Assembly: GCF_003367395.1 (NCBI RefSeq)
Contig: NZ_CP031417.1
Location: 1,054,001-1,118,000 of the forward strand
DNA: 64,000 nt
Direction of reading: 5' to 3'
DNA from: Pseudolabrys taiwanensis
GTDB lineage: Bacteria > Pseudomonadota > Alphaproteobacteria > Rhizobiales > Xanthobacteraceae
This document shows, in pieces, positions 19,112 to 28,147 of this stretch. Positions within the stretch are counted from its first letter, which is position 1, and each line of letters starts with the position of its first letter. The notes below the pieces were generated by a model. It did not search any database. It saw nothing but the letters and a program-made list of their open reading frames with translations, and was not told where the DNA came from. The position numbers were made by a program, and so were the translations under genes.

Positions 19112-20026
19112 TCAGTAAAGGCCGCGGCCGCTCATAAAGCCGCTGCGGCTCTCGACGGCCGGCGCTGCATAGGCCGAGGTCGGCGCCGCCATACGCTCCG
19201 CCGGCACCGAATCGACGGAGCGGGTCGAGGCCAGCGCGAAATCCGGGTTGGTGCGGGCCGGCACGGCGGCGGCGGTCACCGTCCGATGCTCGCTCTCGTC
19301 GCCCAGCCGATACGGCCGTTCCGGCGGCAAAGCCGGCGCACGCGCGGCCATCTGGGACATCGGCCGCGAATCGAAATAGGCCGGCGCAAAGTTCTTGCCG
19401 GCCGAGGCGACCATCACCGGCGCTTGCGCCGGCGCGCCCTCGCGCAGCGTGGCCACCAGCTTGCGGTCGTCCGACCCCTCGAGCGGCGCGCGGCCGATAT
19501 AATCGACCTTCACCTTGGCGACGCCTCGGCCATGGAAGCCGAGCAAGTCCGCCGTCTTGTGCGACAGATCGATGAGGCGGTTGCCGACATAGGGCCCGCG
19601 GTCGTTCACGCGCACGACGATCGAGCGCTTGTTGCTGAGGTTCGTGACGCGGACATAGGACGGCAGCGGCAATGTCGGATGCGCCGCCGAGATCGATTCC
19701 TTGTCGAAAATCTCGCCATTGGCGGTGTAGCGGCCGTGGAAGTCGTCGCCATACCACGAGGCGAGACCGACGGCCGTGTAATGGGGGTCCTCTTCCGGGA
19801 CATAGACGCGCCCGGCGACCGTATAAGGCTTGCCGACGCGGTAGACGCCGCCGCCTTTCGGCACGGGCTGACCCGGTTCGATCACGCGCGGGCTGGCCGC
19901 CACGCCCCATTTGGGGTCGAGCTTGCTGGAGGTGCCGCCGGAGCAATTGGCCAGGGTGAGCCCGAGTGCGCCCAGCGCAAACAGGCGTGCGACGCGGCTA
20001 ACCTGGCCGATCCCCCCAAAACCCAT
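19112..20026 (-). CDS. rlpA: Septal ring lytic transglycosylase RlpA family lipoprotein
   Basis: A 304-residue lipoprotein with lipobox LANC (Cys near residue 28). The double-psi beta-barrel domain is recognisable by GLASWYGDDFHGRYTANGEIFD, where the Asp is the family catalytic acid, and by VRVNDRGPYVGNRLIDLSHKTADLLG. It cleaves denuded glycan strands at the septum. No C-terminal SPOR domain is apparent; instead there is an Ala/Pro/Arg-rich tail, as in other rhizobial forms. It heads the rlpA-dac-tmk-holB run. Confidence 0.92.
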   Translation of the reverse strand: MGFGGIGQVSRVARLFALGALGLTLANCSGGTSSKLDPKWGVAASPRVIEPGQPVPKGGGVYRVGKPYTVAGRVYVPEEDPHYTAVGLASWYGDDFHGRYTANGEIFDKESISAAHPTLPLPSYVRVTNLSNKRSIVVRVNDRGPYVGNRLIDLSHKTADLLGFHGRGVAKVKVDYIGRAPLEGSDDRKLVATLREGAPAQAPVMVASAGKNFAPAYFDSRPMSQMAARAPALPPERPYRLGDESEHRTVTAAAVPARTNPDFALASTRSVDSVPAERMAAPTSAYAAPAVESRSGFMSGRGLY

Positions 20027-20246
20027 CCTGCTGACCTAAATCCCCTGCGAGACGTACAGAATAGCCCGAACGAGCCGCTTGGGAAACCGCCCTGTGGGTC
20101 CCGTGGTAAATGAACCGTTCCAGGGGGGGCGCCGAGCGGCGGCTTCGGTTAACGATTGCTCGGATACAGAAGCGACTGCGCCCTTGCAAGGGCGTGCCGA
20201 GTCTGACTTTCGAACCAGCCGCTCGCGGCCTTCCCTGCCCTTGCAG

Positions 20247-21038
20247 CTATGGTGTTGCGGGGATCGCGCCCTTGAGGCCGGCCCGGTCCATGGCGTCTTT
20301 GACAAGTCCCGAGGCGAGCGCCTCCTTGGTGAAGGCGTTGATGAAGTCAGCGCCTTGGTCGCGCCCATGCGGCCGGGCGATGGCATGATGCTCTTCACCC
20401 CAGCGATCGGACAGGACATGCGATCCCGGGACTTTCTCGGCCATCTTGAACAGCGTCGCCTTGTTGGTGGCGAATGCGTCGATCTTGCCGGCGGCCAGCA
20501 TCTCCGCACCCGCGCCGACGGTCGGCGCACGCACGACCTCGGCGTTCTTGAGCGTGCGCGACAGGGTCGCGTCCGACGTGCTGTTGGCGGTGACGCCGAT
20601 CTTTCGTCCCTTCTCGTCGACGTCTGCCGACGTCTTCACGGCTGAGTTGGCGGGAACGAGATAGCCGAGTTCGATGAGCAGATAAGCCGGCCCGAAATCC
20701 ATTTCCTTCTGCCGCGCCGGCGACGCATTGGTGAAGGCGACATCGGCCTTGCCGGTCTTCACGGCCTCGAGCACTTCGCTGTTCTTCGCGTAGATCACCG
20801 GTTCGTACGGCACGCCGAGCTTGGATGCGAGCGCGCGGCCAAGTTCGTAGCCGACGCCCCGCGGCTGGGCTTCTTTCGTATCGACGACGGATGTCGGCGT
20901 GCCCGGATAGAGCGCAGCCCTGAGCTTGCCGGAAGGCGCAAGCACTTGCTGAAAGTCGGCGTCAGCGGCGTGAGCCGAGACGGCAAGTAACAGCGCAACG
21001 AGGGCCGACGCGAGCCGTGCAACATTCGGCGCCTTCAT
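20247..21038 (-). CDS. Periplasmic substrate-binding protein, SBP_bac_3 type
   Basis: Start at 21038, directly after GGAGGCGAAC, gives 263 residues with a signal peptide ending VSAHA-AD. The body has the amino-acid receptor pattern: an early lobe with YPGTPTSVVDTKEAQPRGVGYELGRALA, then VAFTNASPARQKEMDF. It binds a small polar ligand for an ABC importer. No permease or ATPase gene is nearby, so it either pairs with a distant transporter or works with the adjacent Bug receptors. The next gene on this strand ends 11 bp upstream, suggesting one transcript. Confidence 0.85.
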   Translation of the reverse strand: MKAPNVARLASALVALLLAVSAHAADADFQQVLAPSGKLRAALYPGTPTSVVDTKEAQPRGVGYELGRALASKLGVPYEPVIYAKNSEVLEAVKTGKADVAFTNASPARQKEMDFGPAYLLIELGYLVPANSAVKTSADVDEKGRKIGVTANSTSDATLSRTLKNAEVVRAPTVGAGAEMLAAGKIDAFATNKATLFKMAEKVPGSHVLSDRWGEEHHAIARPHGRDQGADFINAFTKEALASGLVKDAMDRAGLKGAIPATP

Positions 21039-21049
21039 GTTCGCCTCCC

Positions 21050-22012
21050 TTACTGCGCCTTGATGTTGGCGTTCTTGATGACCGGGCCCCATTTGTCGGC
21101 CTCGGCACGCATGTAGGCGTCGAAAGCTTGCGGCGAACTTCCGACGGGGCTCGATCCGGTCTTCTTCAAGTACTCAACGACGCTCGGATCGCGCAGCGCG
21201 GCGGCGACGTCCTGCTGTATCTTCGCGCTGAGTTCGGCCGGCATTCCAGCCGGCCCCAGCAAGCCCCACCACACCGCGGTGTCGTAACCCGGCACGCCGG
21301 ATTGCGCGACGGTCGGCACATTCGGCAGCACATCCGAACGTTGTGCCGTCGTCACCGCGACGGCCCGCACCGTGCCGCTCTGCACCTGTCCGATTACCTC
21401 CGCCAGCGGATTGATGCTCATCGGCACTTCGCCAGACATCACGGCCGTCAAGGCGGGCGCGCCGCCCTTATACGGAATGGCTGTGATCTTCACTTTCGCC
21501 ATATAGTTCAAGAGCTCTCCGGCGAGATGCGCCGATGTGCCGACACCCGACATGCCGTATGAGAGTGCATCCGGCTTCGCGCGCGCGGCCGACAGGATGT
21601 CCTGGAGGTTCTTCATCGGACTGTCCTTGGCGACCGCAATCACCAATGGCGAAGCCGCTACTTCCGTGATCGCCGCGAAGTCCTTGAAGGTGTCGTAAGG
21701 CAGCTTCGGATAGATGAATTGATTGAGCGGATGTCCGCTCGCCACCAGGATCAGCGTGTAACCGTCCGGCGCGGCCTGCGTGAGTGCCTGCGAGGCGATG
21801 ATGCCGCCAGCGCCCGGCCGGTTCTCCACGACCGGGAGTTTGCCCCAGCTCTTCGACAGCGCCTGTCCCAGTGTGCGCGCAAGAATGTCAACCGCGCCGC
21901 CCGGCGCATAAGGCACGAGAATGTGCACCGGCTTTGTCGGGAACGTTTCGGCGTCCGCGCGAACGGCTGTCAGCAGAAGACCTAAGGCGGCGAACAATAA
22001 TTTGAGCTGCAT
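21050..22012 (-). CDS. Bug-family tripartite tricarboxylate receptor
   Basis: A 320-residue periplasmic receptor: signal peptide ending RADAE, then FPTKPVHILVPYAPGGAVDI and the paired lobes characteristic of TctC/Bug proteins (ENRPGAGGIIASQ, PDGYTLIL). These carry carboxylates to TctAB permeases. GGAGGAG precedes the ATG. No tctA or tctB is present, as is common for the large orphan Bug repertoire of these bacteria. It is probably cotranscribed with the SBP_bac_3 gene downstream. Confidence 0.9.
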   Translation of the reverse strand: MQLKLLFAALGLLLTAVRADAETFPTKPVHILVPYAPGGAVDILARTLGQALSKSWGKLPVVENRPGAGGIIASQALTQAAPDGYTLILVASGHPLNQFIYPKLPYDTFKDFAAITEVAASPLVIAVAKDSPMKNLQDILSAARAKPDALSYGMSGVGTSAHLAGELLNYMAKVKITAIPYKGGAPALTAVMSGEVPMSINPLAEVIGQVQSGTVRAVAVTTAQRSDVLPNVPTVAQSGVPGYDTAVWWGLLGPAGMPAELSAKIQQDVAAALRDPSVVEYLKKTGSSPVGSSPQAFDAYMRAEADKWGPVIKNANIKAQ

Positions 22013-22070
22013 GATGGACTCCTCCGATGAGGCAGATATCGAGCGACGAACGTCCGCTTCCTACCGCCTA

Positions 22071-23093
22071 TCAGTCGACGCGGATATTCGCACGATGGAC
22101 CAAATCGGCCCAGCGATCGATTTCCTGCGCGATGTAGGCACGGAATTCTTCCGGCGAGCCCACCCAGACCTCGGCACCATCACGCGCGAGCAGATCGACG
22201 ACATCGGGCGCGGACATTGCCTTACGAATGTCCTCATTCAACTGCCGTACGATTGCGTCGGGCGTCCCGGCTGGTGCGACGACGCCGTACCACTGGTTGG
22301 CCTCGAAGCCGGGGAGCGTTTCGGCAATCGTTGGAATGTTCGGCTCGGACGCGAGCCGCTTCAGGCCGGAGAGACCGAGCGCACGTAGCTTGCCGGCATG
22401 CACGTGGCCGATGACTGCGGGTGTGCCGGTCATCGTCAACTGTACTTGGCCGGCTAGCAGATCGGTCACGGACGGCGCGGTGCCGCGATAAGGAACGTGC
22501 GTCATCTCGATCTTGGCAGCGTCGGCGAAGGCAGCCATGGCGATATGAGCGGCGCTGCCGTTGCCGCCGGATGAATAGTTCAGCTTCTTCGGGTTCTTGC
22601 GCGCATAGTCGATCAACTCCGCGACCGAGTTGACCGGCAGCGAGGGATTGACCACCAGCAGGTTGTTGACCTTGGCGACGGAGCTGACCGGCACAAAGCT
22701 GCGGCGCGGATCGTATGCCAGCTTCGGGTAAATGCTGACGTTCACCGCCAGCGTTCCGATGTGGCCCATCATCAAGGTGTAGCCGTCGGCGGCCGCTCGG
22801 GCGACGGCTTCCGCGGCGATGGAGCCTCCTGCTCCGCCGCGGTTTTCGATGACGAAGGTGCGGCCATAAACTTCGCCGAGCTTGCGGCCGAGCAGACGCG
22901 TGAGAATGTCGGGCGTGCCGCCCGGTGGGAACGGCACGACGAAGGTCACGTTGCGCGAAGGATATTGGTCGGCGAGCAAAGCCGACGGCATGGCTGTGAG
23001 CGCGGCGATGCCGCCGGCAGTGCGCAGAAACTCGCGGCGGCTCGCGCGGCCATTCAGCCGCGGCAGGAGCGTCGTAATCGCTTTATCAAACAT
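22071..23093 (-). CDS. Bug-family tripartite tricarboxylate receptor
   Basis: A 340-residue receptor related to its downstream neighbour. The N-terminus carries SRREFLRTAGGIAALTA, a twin-arginine-type export signal rather than a plain Sec signal. The mature part begins QYPSRNVTFVVPFPPGG and has ENRGGAGGSIAAEAVARAAADGYTLM. It lies 15 bp after the MBL gene stop on the same strand, so the MBL protein, both Bug receptors and the SBP are likely one operon for uptake and processing of an unknown carboxylate. Confidence 0.9.
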   Translation of the reverse strand: MFDKAITTLLPRLNGRASRREFLRTAGGIAALTAMPSALLADQYPSRNVTFVVPFPPGGTPDILTRLLGRKLGEVYGRTFVIENRGGAGGSIAAEAVARAAADGYTLMMGHIGTLAVNVSIYPKLAYDPRRSFVPVSSVAKVNNLLVVNPSLPVNSVAELIDYARKNPKKLNYSSGGNGSAAHIAMAAFADAAKIEMTHVPYRGTAPSVTDLLAGQVQLTMTGTPAVIGHVHAGKLRALGLSGLKRLASEPNIPTIAETLPGFEANQWYGVVAPAGTPDAIVRQLNEDIRKAMSAPDVVDLLARDGAEVWVGSPEEFRAYIAQEIDRWADLVHRANIRVD

Positions 23094-23108
23094 GGGAAAA
23101 CAGATCCT

Positions 23109-24089
23109 TTACAGAGTCGTATTCCACGGCACCAGAACTTCGCGATATCCATCGCCCTCGCGTTCGACATGACCGAGCGCGGGGAACGGATAGTGGAAAC
23201 CCTGCACCAGCATGCGTTCGGCGACGAGCATGTCGTAAATCTTATGACGCGTCGCCTGCGCCGCAACAGCGTCGACATCGAGCATGAAATGCCAGTCAGG
23301 ATGGCGGGCGAACAAGAACGGCGCATGCGTGACGTCGCCCTGAACGAAGATCTGTTTGCCTTCCGAACTGAGGACGAGCGACGTATGTCCCGGCGTGTGG
23401 CCTGGTGTTCCGACCGCGCGGATGCCGGGGACGACATCGGCATCCCATTCGTAAGTACGAAGACGCTTGAGGATGGCGCCCGCGATGACGCGGCGCACGT
23501 TCTTGGCGCCGTCCGCTACGCGCGGATTTTTGGCGCGGCCGACTTCGCCGTCATCGAACCAGAATTGATGCTCGCGCGCAGGCACCAGTACCTCGGCATT
23601 CGGAAAGGCAGGGCTGCCGTCCGCGCGCAGCAAACCATTGATGTGATCGCCGTGATAGTGAGAGATGATCACGGCATCCACGGCCGCCGGGTCGATCCCG
23701 GCCGCGCTCAATGTCGACTGCATCCGGCCGTTGAGGCCATTGCTCGCGCGAAACGCACCTTCGCCGGTGCCAGTATCGATCAGAACCAGCTTCGAACCGG
23801 TATTAACGAAGATCGGATTATACGGACCCGCGTAGATGTTCGGATCCATGAACAACGCCGAGAGCGCTGCCTTCACGTCGGCGGTCGGGACGTTGCTGAC
23901 GAAGCCGTCGCCGATCGGCATGCGGCTGACGCCGTCGTTGACGACGGTCACTTCGAAGCCGCCGACCGAATAACGATAAAAGCCGGGCGCGCCCGTACGA
24001 ACTAAGGGGGCCGCGGCGCGCGCGGCTCCCATGCTGGCACCGGCCGCCAGCGAAATGGCGGCGGTAAGCGCGGTGCGACGCGTCAGCAT
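23109..24089 (-). CDS. Exported MBL-fold metallo-hydrolase
   Basis: Start at 24089 follows GGGAGGATCAGG; five more residues would be added by an upstream codon without such a site. The product (326 residues) has a signal with TRRTALTAAISLAAGASMG, weakly Tat-like, then a metallo-beta-lactamase domain: SHYHGDHINGLL (HxHxDH), GTPGHTPGHTSLVL and QGDVTHAPFL. Related periplasmic enzymes hydrolyse lactones or esters; a lactonase is conceivable but not shown. It is first in the minus-strand uptake operon and divergent from the LysR gene. Confidence 0.88.
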   Translation of the reverse strand: MLTRRTALTAAISLAAGASMGAARAAAPLVRTGAPGFYRYSVGGFEVTVVNDGVSRMPIGDGFVSNVPTADVKAALSALFMDPNIYAGPYNPIFVNTGSKLVLIDTGTGEGAFRASNGLNGRMQSTLSAAGIDPAAVDAVIISHYHGDHINGLLRADGSPAFPNAEVLVPAREHQFWFDDGEVGRAKNPRVADGAKNVRRVIAGAILKRLRTYEWDADVVPGIRAVGTPGHTPGHTSLVLSSEGKQIFVQGDVTHAPFLFARHPDWHFMLDVDAVAAQATRHKIYDMLVAERMLVQGFHYPFPALGHVEREGDGYREVLVPWNTTL

Positions 24090-24180
24090 CCTGATCCTCC
24101 CCAAACGTTAGGCGTGGTGCCGAGCGCGTTCCTGGCTGCCCCACGCATTTACGAGGCCACTAGGAGCGGTGTCCGATATT

Positions 24181-24195
24181 TGTCAAATTGATACA
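24181..24195. promoter_or_regulatory. Candidate LysR-type operator
   Basis: TGTCAAATTGATACA is a T-N11-A dyad with TGT/ACA ends. It lies in an AT-rich patch between the divergent MBL and LysR genes, unlike the GC-rich coding sequence around it. If the regulator starts at GTG 24232 the site is noncoding and well placed to control both directions. Confidence 0.45.
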
Positions 24196-24231
24196 GAGAA
24201 TATAGACATTCACAAAACGGATACTCCGCCG

Positions 24232-25161
24232 GTGCCTCAAAGTCTCGCCGATCTGGATTTCAATCTGCTCAAGACGCTCCACGTGCTGCTATCGGAACAG
24301 CAGGTGACGCGGGCGGCGCAGACGCTCGGCCGCTCGCAGCCTGCCGTCAGCAACGCGCTGCACCGTTTGCGCGAAGCGCTCGACGACGATTTGTTGGTGC
24401 GGGGCGCCGGCGGCTTCACGCTGACGCCGCGCGCGGAAGCCTTGAAGGCGCCGCTGCGCGAAGTCATGGCCATCGTCGAGACGTCGGTCCTGAAGACCAC
24501 CGATTTCGATCCGCGGTCGGCCACCGATGTCTTGCGCATCAGCGCGCCCGACCGGCTGACGCTTGCCGTCGTCCCGTCCCTTGCGGCGCGCCTGCAGCGG
24601 TTCGCGCCGAAGATGAGCCTGGACGTCACCACCGCCGATCGAAGCCAGGCCCTCGCGATGCTCAATGACGAGCGGATCGATCTCCTGCTCGGTTGGAGCG
24701 AAGACCTGCCCTCACATCTGAAAGGCGAATTGTTGTACCGCGAGCCCTTGCTCTGCGTAATGCGCCGTGGGCATCCGCTCGCCAAGGCGCGGCGGCGATT
24801 GTCGATCGACGCCGTTCTGTCGTTTCCGCACGTGGTCGTCAGCGCCACCGGCGGCCGAACGCAGATATTCGACGACCTTCTTGCGACACTCGGGCTGCGC
24901 CGTCGGGCGCTTGTGACGGTGAGCAACTTTACGGCGATTCCGCGTCTCCTACAGGACGGCGACATGGTCGGCGTCTTCACGAAACTCGCCGCGCGCGCCT
25001 TGGTCAGCTCATTCGGTTTGGAGATGCGGGCGATACCGGCGGAATTGGGAACGGTCGCCACGCACATGGTCTGGCAATTGCGCAACGATCGTAACAGCGC
25101 CCACGTGTGGCTGCGAGAACAGGTCAGAGCGGTCTATCGTCGGCTTAGCCGCGGCGCGTAA
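24232..25161 (+). CDS. LysR family transcriptional regulator
   Basis: An N-terminal winged helix (LKTLHVLLSEQQVTRAAQTLGRSQPAVSNALHRLREAL) is followed by a periplasmic-binding-protein-like effector domain. An in-frame GTG at 24169 would add 21 residues of AT-rich, non-conserved sequence covering a probable operator, so GTG 24232 (about 309 residues) is preferred; neither has an ideal ribosome-binding site. Being divergent from the MBL/Bug operon, it most likely senses that pathway's carboxylate and activates its uptake. Confidence 0.88.
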   Translation: MPQSLADLDFNLLKTLHVLLSEQQVTRAAQTLGRSQPAVSNALHRLREALDDDLLVRGAGGFTLTPRAEALKAPLREVMAIVETSVLKTTDFDPRSATDVLRISAPDRLTLAVVPSLAARLQRFAPKMSLDVTTADRSQALAMLNDERIDLLLGWSEDLPSHLKGELLYREPLLCVMRRGHPLAKARRRLSIDAVLSFPHVVVSATGGRTQIFDDLLATLGLRRRALVTVSNFTAIPRLLQDGDMVGVFTKLAARALVSSFGLEMRAIPAELGTVATHMVWQLRNDRNSAHVWLREQVRAVYRRLSRGA

Positions 25162-25290
25162 CGGGGAACTTGCAACGCAGCGGCTTCCCTTTTACGCGTC
25201 GCCGGTGCATATCGACGGCCTCGGGAGCGACCGGGACGCCGCGCCGGTTTCCGGCGGGGGCGAACCGGGTTGTTCAGCAGTTCATGCGAC

Positions 25291-25380
25291 GGAAGGGTGG
25301 CCGAGTGGTTTAAGGCACCGGTCTTGAAAACCGGCGTGGGTGCAAGCCCACCGTGGGTTCGAATCCCACCCCTTCCGCCA
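25291..25380 (+). tRNA. tRNA-Ser (anticodon TGA)
   Basis: The acceptor GGAAGGG pairs with CCCTTCC followed by discriminator G and encoded CCA. The anticodon stem CCGGT/ACCGG holds the loop CTTGAAA with anticodon TGA. The long variable arm (GTGGGTGCAAGCCCAC) marks a class II serine tRNA, and GGTTCGAATCC is the T arm. The 3' end is the integration site of the island to the right. Confidence 0.97.
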
Positions 25381-25382
25381 GC
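25364..25382 (+). repeat. Left attachment site (attL), tRNA-Ser 3' end
   Basis: TCCCACCCCTTCCGCCAGC covers the last 17 bases of tRNA-Ser plus 2 bases beyond. An identical 19-mer occurs at 62041-62059 in direct orientation; flanking bases differ on both sides. Confidence 0.88.
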
Positions 25383-25527
25383 AGCACGTCCGCCGCCGTC
25401 CGCCAATGTGCACGACCGTCGACGAAGGTACTGAAAAACCTGTTTAATTTTTCGTCCGTTGTGTTTCAGCGTCCGCGTGAGTTCGCCATAATCCGCATGA
25501 TTCGGGTGGGTAGCTGGGCGGGTACGG

Positions 25528-26781
25528 ATGGCCAGGACGGTCGAACGGCTGACAGCGCTTCAAGTCGCACGAGCGACGACGCCCGGCATGTATCCTGACG
25601 GCGGCGGCCTTTATCTGCAGGTCACGGGCGAGACTGCGCGTTCCTGGATATACCGGTACCGACTTCGCGGTCGCCGACGCGAGATGGGCCTGGGGCCTCT
25701 TACGGCACTCTCACTAGCGGATGCTCGCGCCGCAGCGCGAGAGTGCCGCCGACTTTGCTCAGATGGCTTGGATCCGATTGTAGAGAGAGAACGCGCACGC
25801 AGCCTCAGACAAGCAGCGTCCGTTGATGTCGTGAAGTTCGAGGAGGCTGCGAACCAGTACATCAAGGCGCACCGTTCCGGCTGGCGAAATCCAAAACATG
25901 CGGCCCAATGGTCAACGTCGCTTGAAACGTATGCGTTTCCAGTTTTCGGCGACATTGGTATCGACGACGTCACAACGACCCTCATATTGAAGGCGCTCGA
26001 GCCGATCTGGAGCACAAAAACCGAAACGGCGAACCGCGTGCGCGGCCGGATCGAGAAGATCTTGGATTGGGCACGTGTCCGTGGATATCGGACAGGAGAA
26101 AACCCTGCTCGGTGGAAAGGGCACTTGGATCATCTGCTACCGCCTAGGCGTAGAGTTGCGACGGTTCGGCACCGAGCGGCGCTCCCCTACTCCGACATCG
26201 CGAGCTTCATCGTGGATCTGCGCAAACGAGATGGCATGTCCGCCCGCGCGCTTGAATTCTTGATCCTGACAGTTGCGCGCACGAATGAAGTCATCGGAGC
26301 GTTGCCCGGTGAGATCGATCTCAAGCAGAGAATTTGGACGGTGCCGGCTATCCGTACCAAGAGCGGGCGTGAGCATCGCGTGCCATTGTGCGATCGCGCG
26401 ATCGAGATCATCAAAGAAATGGGTGGTCTACCTGGTGAGGGAGCTTTGTTCCGAAGCCCGCGCGGTGGCCCGCTTTCGAATATGGCGATGCTCGAACTGC
26501 TTCGAGACATGCGGCCGAAGCTAACCGTCCATGGCTTTCGTAGCACTTTCAAGGACTGGGCGGCAGAGACGACGCGGCACGAGAACATCGTCACCGAAAT
26601 GGCCTTGGCGCATAAGATCGATGATGAGGTGGAGGCGGCATATCGGCGCGGCGATCTTTTCGAAAAGCGTCGTCGGCTAATGCGTGCCTGGGCAACCTAC
26701 TGTGACACCCTGGTGCAGCCGGGTTCGGTCGTCTCGTTCATGGGAACGACACGCCAAAGATCTGGACGGGCAATGCGATGA
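25528..26781 (+). CDS. P4-type tyrosine integrase
   Basis: A 417-residue site-specific recombinase with the N-terminal DUF4102 arm-binding domain (DGGGLYLQVTGETARSWIYRYRL). The catalytic residues are Arg in ARTNEVIG (about 251), HGFR (His335, Arg338), His in LAHKI (362), and the nucleophile Tyr372 in AAYRRGDLF. This family typically targets tRNA 3' ends, matching tRNA-Ser 148 bp upstream. Its stop overlaps the ATG of the next gene (ATGA), which is unusual for an integrase and implies joint expression. Confidence 0.95.
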   Translation: MARTVERLTALQVARATTPGMYPDGGGLYLQVTGETARSWIYRYRLRGRRREMGLGPLTALSLADARAAARECRRLCSDGLDPIVERERARSLRQAASVDVVKFEEAANQYIKAHRSGWRNPKHAAQWSTSLETYAFPVFGDIGIDDVTTTLILKALEPIWSTKTETANRVRGRIEKILDWARVRGYRTGENPARWKGHLDHLLPPRRRVATVRHRAALPYSDIASFIVDLRKRDGMSARALEFLILTVARTNEVIGALPGEIDLKQRIWTVPAIRTKSGREHRVPLCDRAIEIIKEMGGLPGEGALFRSPRGGPLSNMAMLELLRDMRPKLTVHGFRSTFKDWAAETTRHENIVTEMALAHKIDDEVEAAYRRGDLFEKRRRLMRAWATYCDTLVQPGSVVSFMGTTRQRSGRAMR

Positions 26782-28037
26782 CCGCAAACTTTGCAGTGGT
26801 GAGACGTGGTGCCTACGATTTCCCGTGGCTTCGTAGTCCGCAGGAAGTCAGCGCGATACAGAAAACCGAGGGCGACATTCAACGGCGTGAAGCAGAAATA
26901 GAAGAGCGCGCTTTCGTCGACAGACTATTTGAGCGGCCTTTCTGGAGACTAGGGCCGGTACTCGCGCAGCTAATTTGGCCCAATGGGCGGCTCGTTGTTT
27001 CCACCTTTGATCTCTCCAGTGGCCCCTCTCGAGCAACGAGAGAAGCGTACATGGGGCTTCTTTGGGACCAAGAGGGGTCATCTGCATACCGGTGCTGGAG
27101 GTCAATTTGGTCGAGGCAGGTGCGATACAATGGTCCAATGCAGTTGGACGGTATAAACGCAGTTGCTGCGTGGCGAACGGTGCTTGTCGCGCTTCAATCA
27201 GGGAAGCTTGAAGCCTCGAATCAAAGCGGGCCGATATCACCATTGGCTTGGGCCAAATTGTCCGATGACTCGCGAGGTGCAGCGGAGGCATTTTCCTGGG
27301 ACGCTCTATTCCCGCGAGAATCCGTTCTGAGGTGGTTGAACAATCGGGACCAAGACGCCATCCAGCAGTCGCGAATTTCTGAACAGGTGCCAGCGGATTC
27401 GGCGCACAATCGCGTCGCTCGGAACGGTGAAACCCCTCAAGTAATAGAAGAACCTACGCATGCTGGAGACCTGCCGTTCGGAGAGGCAAACGAGCAGAGA
27501 AAAGAACAAGAGAAGTGGACGGAGGAGCAGGTAGAAAAAGCGATCAAACTATTCGAAGAGGCGTATCCCAAGCATAAGGATGGGGCCGCGCAAAAAGAAT
27601 GCTACATCAAACTCATGGATGCCGGCGGCCTTCTTGGAATCAACGAACTACAGTTTGAAATCATTTACCAGAAGATACATGGAGTAACGCGCGCGACATC
27701 GCCTCCGCTTTGCGAGTCGAATGGGCAAGAGCTGAAGGTGGCTGCGTCCGACGAATATAACCAGACGGTCTCAGCTGGCGGCAAAGTCCGATTGGCCCCA
27801 GAGCGGGTCAAAGAAGTTAGAAACGCAATTTATTTACATCATCGTGCGAAGGCTAAGGAGAAGCGCTCCGGTAAAGACCAAGAGGGTTGCCTGAAGAACC
27901 TCTATGAGATGGGGTTTCTCACTGGAGTCTCCCACAGAAGATTTAAAAAAATATACCAGGATTATTTCAAGGAAATTCAAGGAGATAAATACGAAGCGCC
28001 ACGCAGGGGAAGGGTGGCGACTATACGCGGCCAATAA
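26778..28037 (+). CDS. Hypothetical protein, 419 aa, coupled to integrase
   Basis: Not recognised. The N-terminal third is rich in Trp and Phe (FERPFWRLGPVLAQLIWPNG). A charged Glu/Lys-rich linker (about 235-260) follows, and the C-terminal half contains two similar segments spaced about 100 residues apart: EEAYPKHKDGAAQKECYIKL and YLHHRAKAKEKRSGKDQEGC, each followed by a MGFL- or GGLL-type helix and a K-I-Y-Q-like motif. These look like a duplicated DNA-binding helical repeat. GC content is lower than in the core, in line with transfer. It overlaps the integrase stop by 4 bp, so a role in integration, excision or element maintenance is plausible. Confidence 0.6.
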   Translation: MTANFAVVRRGAYDFPWLRSPQEVSAIQKTEGDIQRREAEIEERAFVDRLFERPFWRLGPVLAQLIWPNGRLVVSTFDLSSGPSRATREAYMGLLWDQEGSSAYRCWRSIWSRQVRYNGPMQLDGINAVAAWRTVLVALQSGKLEASNQSGPISPLAWAKLSDDSRGAAEAFSWDALFPRESVLRWLNNRDQDAIQQSRISEQVPADSAHNRVARNGETPQVIEEPTHAGDLPFGEANEQRKEQEKWTEEQVEKAIKLFEEAYPKHKDGAAQKECYIKLMDAGGLLGINELQFEIIYQKIHGVTRATSPPLCESNGQELKVAASDEYNQTVSAGGKVRLAPERVKEVRNAIYLHHRAKAKEKRSGKDQEGCLKNLYEMGFLTGVSHRRFKKIYQDYFKEIQGDKYEAPRRGRVATIRGQ

Positions 28038-28126
28038 ATTCGTCAAAAAATTAAATCGTCAGCGGCGACGAAATTAGGTGCCGAAATTTTCTCGGCGCAT
28101 GGTCCCGGGCATCCGCGATAGGCGGC
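28036..28126 (+). repeat. 91-bp direct repeat, copy 1 (upstream of HTH gene)
   Basis: This block recurs at 33712-33802 with only two mismatches. Both copies end about 20 bp before a start codon. The block has an AT-rich first half (AAATTCGTCAAAAAATTAAA) and a hairpin GTGCCGA/TCGGCGC, likely a shared promoter or operator plus leader. Confidence 0.75.
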
Positions 28127-28147
28127 TGCATTACGAGGACTAAGACG

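Noticed and set aside
17882..20113. A 743-codon plus-strand open frame across dac and rlpA
   Set aside because: Pure antisense shadow of two well-identified minus-strand genes with no domain resemblance.
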